Source of the DNA: an uncultured Ruminococcus sp.
GTDB lineage: Bacteria; Bacillota; Clostridia; Oscillospirales; CAG-272
Length of the DNA stretch: 64,000 nt
NCBI GenBank assembly: GCA_902795355.1
Contig: CADBKZ010000001.1
Location: forward strand, 60,372 to 124,371
Direction: 5' to 3'
Below, piece after piece: positions 57,350 through 64,000 of this stretch. The position numbers and the translations under genes are program-made. Position 1 is the first letter of the stretch; the number at the start of each line of letters is the position of its first letter. The notes beneath the pieces are model-generated. The model saw only the letters and a program-made list of their open reading frames with translations, ran no database searches and had not been told where the DNA came from.

Positions 57350-58759
57350 TCAATCTTGCGCCGAAGAGACGCCGGACGACGGTTCGGTTTGCGCGTTGGC
57401 GGGTTCTTCGGGCGTGGTTTCGGGGGAAAGCAAATGAATGTCCACCGCCGTTACGCGGTTTTCTTCCACGGCTTCCACGGTAATTTCAAGGTCGCCGAGG
57501 GTAAAGAAGGCTTCCTCTTCGGGAATGCGGCCGAAATGCTCCAACAGAATGGCAAGCAGCGGGCGGGCGGCAAGGCGCGCCTCGGTCGGCTTGGTTCCGA
57601 TGCGCTTGCAGATTTCGCCGAGCGTGAGCTTGGGATTAACGCGGAACCGGTTGCCCCCGAGCTTCACAAAGTTTTTGTCCACCACGTCGTCCTCGTCCCA
57701 GATCTCGCCCACAAGCTCTTCCAAAAAGTCCTCAATGGTAATCAACCCCTGCGTGCGGCCTTCGGCGTCGGCAACCACGGCAAGATAGAATTTATACTGC
57801 CGCATTTCCGAGAGCAGATCGTCGATTTTCGCGTCGGGACTGACGCAGAACGGCGGGATCAGCAGCGAGCGAACGTCGGTTTCGGGGTTCTTGCGGTATT
57901 CGCGGATGAACGTGCGGATTTGCAGGGTCCCCACAATGTGGTCAAGGTCGCCCTCAAAAACGGGCAGACGGCTGTGGGTGGTCTTTTTGACAATTTCGAG
58001 AATTTCCGCGTTGGAGCGCGAAACGTCCACGGCGCAAATGTCCGCGCGCATGGTCATAACGTCTTTGGCGCAGGTCTCGGAGAAATCGAGCGCGGATTTG
58101 AACAGGTCGCTCTGCTCCTCGTTTACAACGCCCTCTTCTTCAATGGTGTCAATGATGTCGTAGAGTTCATCCTCGGTAATGGACGGTTCTTTCTCCACTT
58201 TCACAAACTTTTCCATCAATCGGGTAAACCCTTTGGAAATGAGCGATAAGAACCACACAAACGGAAAAAAGAGCCGCATGAAAAAGATCACCAGCCAGCC
58301 CGACGACATTGCCATCGTTTCGCTGCGATCGTTTGCAAAGCTCTTGGGAATCATTTCGCTGAACAGAAAAACAACGAGAGTTGTCAAAACGGTGGTAAGA
58401 ACCGTAACCGTTTGCCCCTCTCCAAACAGGCGCGTGGCAATAACCGTCGCAATAGCGGCGGAAGCGATATGCGCGATATTTCCCCCAACCAAGAGGGTTG
58501 TCAGCGCGCCGTCAAAGTGGTTTTCCACATACATGGCGCGTTTGGCGCGGCGGTTTCCGTCCTCTGCCTTTGCCTTAATGCGAATCTTGTTCATTGCGGA
58601 AAAACCGCTTTCGGCAGCCCCGAAAAAGCCGCCAGCAACGACAAAGAAGACGAACAACAGAACCAATCCCACAATGTTCGACGCTTGCTGCGGCGAAACC
58701 GCAAGGATTGCCGCCGCACGGGATAAGACGAGGCTCCGTATGTTCCCGTCTGTGTCCAT
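57350..58759 (-). CDS. Hemolysin family protein (CNNM / CBS / CorC_HlyC)
   Basis: Paralogue of the following gene, 469 residues: CNNM membrane domain, CBS pair (MTMRADICAVDVSRS and YLAVVADAEGRTQGLITIED), CorC_HlyC domain and a variable Pro/Thr tail. Shares SITEDELYDIIDTIEEEGVV with its neighbour (TVTEEELSSIIDTIEEEGVI), so a tandem duplication is likely. The ATG at 58759 has AAAGGAG 13 bases upstream; an alternative start lies 14 codons further. Divergent from tRNA-Leu. Confidence 0.9.
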   Translation of the reverse strand: MDTDGNIRSLVLSRAAAILAVSPQQASNIVGLVLLFVFFVVAGGFFGAAESGFSAMNKIRIKAKAEDGNRRAKRAMYVENHFDGALTTLLVGGNIAHIASAAIATVIATRLFGEGQTVTVLTTVLTTLVVFLFSEMIPKSFANDRSETMAMSSGWLVIFFMRLFFPFVWFLSLISKGFTRLMEKFVKVEKEPSITEDELYDIIDTIEEEGVVNEEQSDLFKSALDFSETCAKDVMTMRADICAVDVSRSNAEILEIVKKTTHSRLPVFEGDLDHIVGTLQIRTFIREYRKNPETDVRSLLIPPFCVSPDAKIDDLLSEMRQYKFYLAVVADAEGRTQGLITIEDFLEELVGEIWDEDDVVDKNFVKLGGNRFRVNPKLTLGEICKRIGTKPTEARLAARPLLAILLEHFGRIPEEEAFFTLGDLEITVEAVEENRVTAVDIHLLSPETTPEEPANAQTEPSSGVSSAQD

Positions 58760-58814
58760 AAAAAAGTACCAACTCCTTTGATCTGTTCCGATTGCGTACA
58801 ATACGCTGATTTTA

Positions 58815-58843
58815 ATTATACCATATCATCTTCCGATTGTCAA
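58815..58843 (-). promoter_or_regulatory. Consensus promoter of the CorC-like operon
   Basis: TTGACA (58838-58843) and TATAAT (58815-58820), 17-base spacer, minus strand. Confidence 0.9.
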
Positions 58844-58885
58844 GCCCCACAGCCCAACAATTTTACAAAGAAATGGAAAAAAGGC

Positions 58886-58914
58886 TTGACAATTTCCGCG
58901 AGATATGCTATAAT
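58886..58914 (+). promoter_or_regulatory. Consensus promoter of tRNA-Leu
   Basis: TTGACA (58886-58891) and TATAAT (58909-58914), 17-base spacer, 15 bases before the tRNA. Confidence 0.92.
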
Positions 58915-58929
58915 AACTATTGTTGGTGC

Positions 58930-59016
58930 GCCGGTGTGTCGGAATCGGCAGACGAGACAGACTCAAAATCTGTTGTCCGCAAGGGCGTGTGGGTTCAAGT
59001 CCCACCACCGGCACCA
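58930..59016 (+). tRNA. tRNA-Leu (anticodon CAA)
   Basis: Acceptor GCCGGTG pairs with CACCGGC, discriminator A, CCA encoded. Anticodon stem ACAGA/TCTGT, loop CTCAAAA gives CAA. Long variable arm GTCCGCAAGGGC is of class II type, as expected for Leu. Confidence 0.95.
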
Positions 59017-59017
59017 G

Positions 59018-59047
59018 AAAAAAGCGCTGCCTCCGCAGCGCTTTTTT
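59018..59047 (+). terminator. Terminator of tRNA-Leu
   Basis: AAAAAAGCGCTGC and GCAGCGCTTTTTT arms with a CTCC loop, directly after the tRNA. Confidence 0.92.
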
Positions 59048-59049
59048 CA

Positions 59050-59225
59050 ACGATGTGTTCCGCTTGCGCGGAACGTGAAGCTTGCTTCACCAAGTGATGT
59101 GCCCTCGGGCGTGATGTGTGCCTTCGGCACGAGAGCGGAACACATCACATCACTGCAAGTAAAACGAGCAACATCACTGCGGCGTTGGCCGTAACATCAC
59201 TTGCCGCAAAGCGGCAAACTTCGCT
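59050..59225. repeat. Multi-hairpin array with GTGATG spacers, copy B
   Basis: Begins CGATGTGTTCCGCTTGCGCG like copy A, then hairpins GCTTGCTTCACCAAGT-type, GCCCTCGGGC and GTGCCTTCGGCAC joined by TGATGT boxes. It then turns into inverted ACATCAC boxes with TGCAAGTAAAACGAGCA and TTGCCGCAAAGCGGCAA. Hairpin sequences differ from copy A while spacers and order of ends are shared. Confidence 0.88.
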
Positions 59226-59226
59226 C

Positions 59227-59254
59227 TTGAAAAATCCGCGCTTTCGGATATAAT
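59227..59254 (+). promoter_or_regulatory. Promoter for the acetyltransferase at 59293
   Basis: TTGAAA (59227-59232) and TATAAT (59249-59254), 16-base spacer, directly behind the hairpin array. Confidence 0.75.
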
Positions 59255-59292
59255 ATAGATAGCAAGCTCAACGCAAAATAGGATGGTACGAT

Positions 59293-59856
59293 ATGAACGC
59301 CCCGATTGATATTTCCAACGTTACGATACAAACCGAGCGGCTGCTGCTTCGGCCTTGGCGGCAATCCGACCTTGCCGACTTTTTTGCCTATGCCTCGGTG
59401 GACGGCGTTGGTCAGATGGCCGGTTGGACGCCGCACAAAAGCTTGGAAGAGTCGCAAACCATTCTGACCCGTTTTATCGAGGGCAAAAGGACCTTTGCGC
59501 TGGAATACGAGGGCCGCGCGGTCGGGTCGCTCGGCATTGAGACCTACAACGAGGAAAAGCTCCCCGAGCTGGCTCCGCTCCGTTGCCGCCAACTCGGTTT
59601 TGTTCTTGCCAAACCTCTTTGGGGGCAAGGCCTGATGCCCGAGGCCGTTTGCGCCGTTCTGGATTACCTCTTTCGCGACGTGGGGCTGGACGCCGTTACC
59701 TGCTGCCATTATGATTGGAATCGGCAATCCGCCCGCGTGCAGGAAAAATGCGGGTTCCGCCTCTACCGCGTGGGTACGCAGGAAAGCCCGATCGACGGTT
59801 CCCTGCTGCATATTTGCATCAATCTGCTCCGCCGCGAGGATTATCCGCTGGCATAA
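59293..59856 (+). CDS. GNAT family N-acetyltransferase, RimJ/RimL-like
   Basis: Protein of 187 residues with the Acetyltransf_3 pattern: TIQTERLLLRPWRQSDLADF at the start, GFVLAKPLWGQGLMPEAV for acetyl-CoA binding and NRQSARVQEKCGFRLYRVG towards the end. Such enzymes acetylate ribosomal-protein N-termini, antibiotics or small amines; the substrate cannot be deduced here. Single gene with its own promoter and terminator. Confidence 0.9.
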   Translation: MNAPIDISNVTIQTERLLLRPWRQSDLADFFAYASVDGVGQMAGWTPHKSLEESQTILTRFIEGKRTFALEYEGRAVGSLGIETYNEEKLPELAPLRCRQLGFVLAKPLWGQGLMPEAVCAVLDYLFRDVGLDAVTCCHYDWNRQSARVQEKCGFRLYRVGTQESPIDGSLLHICINLLRREDYPLA

Positions 59857-59879
59857 CCCGAATAAACGAACGCAAAAGC

Positions 59880-59918
59880 ATGCCGCTTGGGCCATAGGCC
59901 CAAGCGGCATGTTTTTTT
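59880..59918. terminator. Strong terminator
   Basis: ATGCCGCTTGGGCC and its complement with an ATA loop, then seven T. It separates the acetyltransferase from the convergent polysaccharide operon. Confidence 0.92.
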
Positions 59919-59919
59919 A

Positions 59920-61284
59920 TTACAGCGGTTCCCCGTCCTTTTGCCCGCTCGTTTCCATATACACAAGCATGATCGCGTAAATAACGGTGGGGTAGGTTTT
60001 GAAAAACAGCACGTCGATCAGGCTGAACAGGAGCAAACCGAGAATGCAAACGCCCATAAAGGTTTTGGGAACGTTACGGTTTTGCAAAACCAGCCGCGCC
60101 GTTACAAACCGATGCCACAAATAGGCCAACAGCCCCGCCGCGCCGCACGCGGCGAGCATTTGCACCAAGGTGTTGTGGTAGAGATACGGATAGACCACAA
60201 AATTCCACTCGCTGACATAGGAATCATAGAACCCCGAGCCGAACACGGGGTAGGTCAGGAAATGCTTCCAACCCGCTTGCCAAAGCGCAAACCGGCCGTT
60301 ATCCCCGAACCCGTAGTCCGCAAAATTCTGAATCAGAACGCGGAACCGGCGCGAAAGCAGCAACGCCCCAACCGCGCCCACCGCAACCAGAACCGATGTA
60401 AAAATCCGGTTCATGCGGCGGTTCGGCCCGCCCGCGCAGACCAACGCCAAGCAAATCAGCAACGAAACGCCGCCAACCAAAAGCGCTCCCCTGCTCTGCG
60501 AAAACAGCGTTCCCGCAAACATGGCAAGCCCCAGCAGGTAAAAAGCCCACCCATGGCGATGCCAACGGGCAAAATAGAACGGCGCGGGCATCAGAAACGC
60601 CAGCATGCCGCCAACGCTCGTCCATACGCCCCAACCAACCACAACGCTCTCTTTGACAATGGTCCCCTCGGAAAATTTCACCCGCGTGAAATACGCGGCA
60701 ATCAACTCCGCAAGAATCAGGATTCCCGTTACCACCACGCAGGAAAGAAACCGATCCGCGGCGGTGCGGTCGAAATTGCCGTAGAGCGCAAACAGCAAAT
60801 AAACAAACACGGTGGAAAGCGCAAAATAGGCCGCAAACGCGAGGTTTTTGGGCGTATACACGGGATTGAAGCTCCCGTTGAAGGCCATAACGGCCGAAAG
60901 CACGGCAAGGCTGATGAACACCGACGGCTGTTTTAACCGATTCACGCTCCGTCGGTTGCGGAACAGAAACCAAACCAACGCCGCCAGCGTTGCGGCCGCA
61001 GCCGCAATCGCAATCATCGACCACGGCTTTTGCAGGTAACGTTCATAGTGGTAATCACCGTCGTAATAGCGCGCGGTAACGGTAAACGTCACCATCATAA
61101 ACGGAGCCAGCAAAAACTCCGCGTCGTGCATTACCAAAAGGCCCGGGATGGCCGAAATCAGCACCGCCGCCGCAAACGGCACGTCCCACCCCGTTAAGTG
61201 CCCCGCAAAAACGAGTCCGGCCACGAGAACGGGATACCACAACCCGCGATAGAACTTCCGGATATGATCGGTTCGGTTTATCAT
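59920..61284 (-). CDS. O-antigen ligase/polymerase-like protein
   Basis: Protein of 454 residues with about 12 membrane helices. Wzy_C-like motifs are GTLFSQSRGALLVGGVS and the loop with GRFALWQAGWKHFLTYPVFG and YLYHNTLVQMLAACG. Probably polymerises or ligates the exopolysaccharide repeat unit made by the upstream genes. It overlaps the glycosyltransferase by 4 bases. Last gene of the operon, and the second O-antigen-ligase-like protein in this window. Confidence 0.85.
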   Translation of the reverse strand: MINRTDHIRKFYRGLWYPVLVAGLVFAGHLTGWDVPFAAAVLISAIPGLLVMHDAEFLLAPFMMVTFTVTARYYDGDYHYERYLQKPWSMIAIAAAAATLAALVWFLFRNRRSVNRLKQPSVFISLAVLSAVMAFNGSFNPVYTPKNLAFAAYFALSTVFVYLLFALYGNFDRTAADRFLSCVVVTGILILAELIAAYFTRVKFSEGTIVKESVVVGWGVWTSVGGMLAFLMPAPFYFARWHRHGWAFYLLGLAMFAGTLFSQSRGALLVGGVSLLICLALVCAGGPNRRMNRIFTSVLVAVGAVGALLLSRRFRVLIQNFADYGFGDNGRFALWQAGWKHFLTYPVFGSGFYDSYVSEWNFVVYPYLYHNTLVQMLAACGAAGLLAYLWHRFVTARLVLQNRNVPKTFMGVCILGLLLFSLIDVLFFKTYPTVIYAIMLVYMETSGQKDGEPL

Positions 61285-62360
61285 AGAAAGCCCCCGATTT
61301 GCAATGTTTTCAGATTTTCCTCAAACACAGAGGAAAGCATGTAGTCGTTCAGGTTCGGGTAGGAAACGGCTCCAACGCCGCGCGGCTCGTTCCGCTCCCA
61401 AAAACGGCGGACCGCGGCGCAAAACGCGTCGGCGTCGTCAAGCGGGTATAGCCGCTCGGCGGGGAGCAGGTCCTCCTGCCCGCGCACCGCGCTTGCAAGA
61501 ATCGGCAGGCCGCACTGCATGGCTTCCATAATGTTGAACGGAAGTCCCTCGCTCCGCGACGCCGAAACGTACAGATCGGTTACGCCGAGATACGGGAGAA
61601 CGGGATCCCGTCGGCCAACCAGAAAAACCGCTTCTCCAAGCCCGTATTTTCCGATCGTCCGGATCAGCTGTTTCCGCTCCCTGCCCTCTCCGACCAACAG
61701 CAATCGGGCGGGGATTCCTTCCTCGCGCAGCCGCGCGACCGAACGGATCAGAAACACCTGATTCTTCCGGCGGCTCAATTCGCCCACAAAGGTCAGCAGC
61801 AGGTCTTTCGGCGCGGCAAACAGGCGGCGCAATTCGGGGCTTTGCTCGGGAATCGGCGCGGGCGGGAGTCCCATTCCGCGCAGGAACCGCACTTCCCCGC
61901 CGCACAACCGGTTTTTTTGCGCCGCGGCAAGGTCGTGCGCGTTCATCACCGCAATCGCGTCGGTTTGCTTGGCAAGTTTTCGCTCCACCCAAAGCAAGAA
62001 ACGGTCGCGCAGCCCCTGCGGCGGATCGGAAAACAGGTACCCATGCACCACGTTGAGTACGCGCGGGCGCGGCTTGACGCGGCGCAGGGCAAAACGCACC
62101 AACGCCGCGGCCAGCGAAGTATTCACAACAACCGCCTCGAACCGCTCCGCGCGGCAGATTTTCCGAATGCGGCGAACGGCCCCGATGTTTCGCGGGCTGA
62201 ACATGCTTTTGCGGAACGGAACCGAAAAGTCCACGCCGTCGCCCGCCGCCATTGTCCGAACGTCGAACCGCTCGCGCAAGGCCGCAAGGTACGGCTCGTG
62301 GAATTGCCGCAAATGCGAGGATGTGGATGCAACATAAAGGATTTTCTTACGCGTCGGCAT
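61281..62360 (-). CDS. Glycosyltransferase family 4
   Basis: Protein of 359 residues with the GT-B fold of group 1 transferases: N-terminal KKILYVASTSSHLRQFHEPY, central FVGELSRRKNQVFLIRSVAR and the nucleotide-sugar site SASRSEGLPFNIMEAMQCGL containing the EX7E motif. Resembles EpsD/CpsF-type transferases acting on lipid-linked intermediates in the cytoplasm. The start overlaps the upstream sugar transferase by 14 bases. Confidence 0.9.
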   Translation of the reverse strand: MPTRKKILYVASTSSHLRQFHEPYLAALRERFDVRTMAAGDGVDFSVPFRKSMFSPRNIGAVRRIRKICRAERFEAVVVNTSLAAALVRFALRRVKPRPRVLNVVHGYLFSDPPQGLRDRFLLWVERKLAKQTDAIAVMNAHDLAAAQKNRLCGGEVRFLRGMGLPPAPIPEQSPELRRLFAAPKDLLLTFVGELSRRKNQVFLIRSVARLREEGIPARLLLVGEGRERKQLIRTIGKYGLGEAVFLVGRRDPVLPYLGVTDLYVSASRSEGLPFNIMEAMQCGLPILASAVRGQEDLLPAERLYPLDDADAFCAAVRRFWERNEPRGVGAVSYPNLNDYMLSSVFEENLKTLQIGGFL

Positions 62361-64000
62361 GGGTATGATCCTCTTGCGGTGTAATCTTCTCTCCCAAGGA
62401 GTTAACGGGTTCCGTTGGCTGGAAGCCCTCGGTCAGAACGGTCTCGGACGCGGCCGCCGACGTAACGAACAAGTCGGTAACGGCGGCTTCGGCGGGCGTT
62501 TCTTCCGCGGGGATCAGTTCTTCCGCATTTGGGGTGCGAACATCGTCCTCGGCAGGAATCGCAGGCCCGTTCGGGTTTTCGCGAACGGGAGCGGCCGACG
62601 TCGGCGCGGTATGCGCGTCTTTGGGCTTCGGCAATTTCAGGTCGGCGGATGCGGGTTCCGTCCGCGCTTCCGTCGTCTTTGGAATCGGCTTCGGCTCGGG
62701 CGCGGGCTTCCCTTCGGATTTGGGACCGGCGGTTGGCTCCGCAGGCTTTCCCGAAGCGGAACGCGGCTCTTCCGCGCTCGCGCTCTCCGAGGGGATTTGG
62801 CTTGCATGGCCGCGCACATAGGTTCTCCGCTCGAGAACCTGTTGCCGCTCGGCTTCCTGCGCTTCCCGCTCCACGTATTTTTCATGGCGGTTAATGGCAT
62901 GGAACGGCGTTAAAAGCAGGATGCGGACGTCGCCCCAAAACGTCCAATTTTCGATATAGTTGATGTCCTCTTCGATGCGCGCCTGAATGGACGTATCCCC
63001 GCGCAGACCCTTGATTTGCGCCAAGCCCGTAATTCCCGGGCGCAGGGTATGTTTCAGCATATAAAGCGGAATTTCCTTGCGGAACTTTTCCACATAAAAC
63101 GGCACTTCGGGGCGCGGGCCGACCAAGCTCATATCCCCGATCAAAACGTTATAAAACTGCGGAAGCTCGTCCAGCGCGTACTTGCGGATGAACGCGCCGA
63201 AGCGGGTTTTGCGGTCGTCGTTCTCGTTCGACCACCCCGTTTGCTGATCGGCGTTGACCTTCATGGAGCGGAATTTATACATGGTAAATTCGCGGTTGTC
63301 CTTCCCCACCCGCCGCTGCTTAAAGAGGATCGGCCCTTTGGAAGAGAGCTTGACGCCGATTGCGGTGAACAGCATGATGGGGGACAGCGCGACCAGAAGA
63401 AAGAGCGAAACGACAATATCCATTGCGCGCTTGATCATCTGATTGGAGAAGTTATCCAGCGGGTTGCTCCGAATGTCGATCAGCGGCAGGTTGCCCACCT
63501 GCGTGATCTGGCGCGGCGCTTTGAAGTACCCGCAAACCGACGGAACAAACATTACCTTAACGCAGTTGTCGTCGCAAATCGAAATATATTTGGAGATCAC
63601 CTTTTTCCGAACGGTGTCGAACGCCATAATCACCTCGTCGGGGCGAAACTCTTTGAGTACGTGGTCGAGGTCGGCCGTGGTTCCGAGGTGCGGAAGCCCT
63701 ACCACATTCAGGTTTCCGATATACCCGATAACCGAATACCCGTACTGCGGGTTGCGGTGGATCTCTTCCATGTATCCGTCCACCATTTCCTGACTGTCGG
63801 TTACGACCAAAATATATTTAATGTTTTTCTGATTGCTCCGCAGACCGTGGAGAATGGTCATCATGATGATCTTTTTCGTCATCATCACCACCGTGGCGAT
63901 CGCGGCGGAGAGCAGGATCCAGCGAACGAAATAGGCGTTGTCGTTCGGGTGGAGCCAAAGCACGATTGCGGAGAGCGCAACGCCCATTTCCACATGGACG
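62347..64000 (-). CDS. Polyprenyl glycosylphosphotransferase, partial
   Basis: N-terminally cut by the window edge; at least 548 residues. A CoA-binding-like Rossmann region (KNIKYILVVTDSQEMVDGYM and on) is followed by a helix and the catalytic bacterial sugar transferase domain (QRRVGKDNREFTMYKFRSMK, DELPQFYNVLIGDMSLVGPR). It should transfer a sugar-1-phosphate to undecaprenyl phosphate, starting exopolysaccharide synthesis. The C-terminal 150 residues after EAQEAERQQVLERR are Pro/Ala/Glu/Lys-rich and disordered, an unusual extension for this family. The membrane helices that normally precede the Rossmann region are mostly missing here. Confidence 0.9.
   Translation of the reverse strand, partial: VHVEMGVALSAIVLWLHPNDNAYFVRWILLSAAIATVVMMTKKIIMMTILHGLRSNQKNIKYILVVTDSQEMVDGYMEEIHRNPQYGYSVIGYIGNLNVVGLPHLGTTADLDHVLKEFRPDEVIMAFDTVRKKVISKYISICDDNCVKVMFVPSVCGYFKAPRQITQVGNLPLIDIRSNPLDNFSNQMIKRAMDIVVSLFLLVALSPIMLFTAIGVKLSSKGPILFKQRRVGKDNREFTMYKFRSMKVNADQQTGWSNENDDRKTRFGAFIRKYALDELPQFYNVLIGDMSLVGPRPEVPFYVEKFRKEIPLYMLKHTLRPGITGLAQIKGLRGDTSIQARIEEDINYIENWTFWGDVRILLLTPFHAINRHEKYVEREAQEAERQQVLERRTYVRGHASQIPSESASAEEPRSASGKPAEPTAGPKSEGKPAPEPKPIPKTTEARTEPASADLKLPKPKDAHTAPTSAAPVRENPNGPAIPAEDDVRTPNAEELIPAEETPAEAAVTDLFVTSAAASETVLTEGFQPTEPVNSLGEKITPQEDHTHADA

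Overview
The window comes from a chromosome of an endospore-forming Clostridia (Bacillota), probably an uncultured gut lineage. The evidence is a complete spoIIAA-spoIIAB-sigF operon, Firmicutes-type housekeeping genes (trmK-nif3, rsmD-coaD, HPr with both His15 and Ser46, YajC with a TIGR04086 membrane protein), strong AGGAGG-type ribosome binding sites and many textbook TTGACA-17-TATAAT promoters. Core genes are GC-rich. The stretch from about 3.5 to 13 kb is clearly more AT-rich. No plasmid, phage or CRISPR features were seen. Genus-level placement is not possible from the sequence alone.

Layout. 1-2.9 kb: fucO-type alcohol dehydrogenase and the sigma-F operon, all on the minus strand. 2.9-3.5 kb: non-coding REP-like repeats. 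3.5-13 kb: an accessory island of ten minus-strand genes for lipoproteins, anchored proteins and secreted proteins, plus a gene fragment. It is divided into blocks by copies of one GC-rich hairpin repeat and read from a promoter that faces a padR regulator across a perfect PadR-like operator. 13-14.4 kb: padR, a DUF1700-like membrane protein and a secreted protein on the plus strand. 14.4-25.6 kb: housekeeping (rplS with a probable leader RNA, coaD-rsmD-uvrC, HPr, rimM-trmD, yajC), with an O-antigen-ligase-like protein and two DUF4330-like proteins behind trmD. 25.7-32.3 kb: a heterodimeric ABC exporter and a fused ABC-FtsX transporter. 32.3-32.8 kb: a REP-associated tyrosine transposase carrying its own REP-like inverted repeats. 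32.9-51.3 kb: a long minus-strand run of transport, acyltransferase, hydrolase, acetyltransferase, signalling and RNA-modification genes. 51.6-51.9 kb: tRNA-Gly, -Arg and -His. 52.4-58.8 kb: HD-GYP protein, double YegP-domain protein and two CorC/HlyC proteins. 58.9-59.0 kb: tRNA-Leu. 59.3-64 kb: an acetyltransferase and the end of an exopolysaccharide operon (polyprenyl sugar transferase, glycosyltransferase, O-antigen ligase-like protein).

Two things stand out. First, the repeat-partitioned secretome island has two proteins that fuse ricin-type lectin repeats to a domain with a conserved Cys/His pair. A small BLIP/SmpA-like motif recurs in four of its proteins. Second, three related multi-hairpin arrays occur: one forms the 5' region of a four-helix-bundle (S23/Avd-like) gene, and the other two lie directly behind tRNA transcription units. 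Other points are a metallophosphoesterase-fold protein that has lost essentially every metal ligand, an asymmetric ABC exporter with one degenerate ATP site, and a ricin-domain gene remnant that ends exactly at the island repeat.
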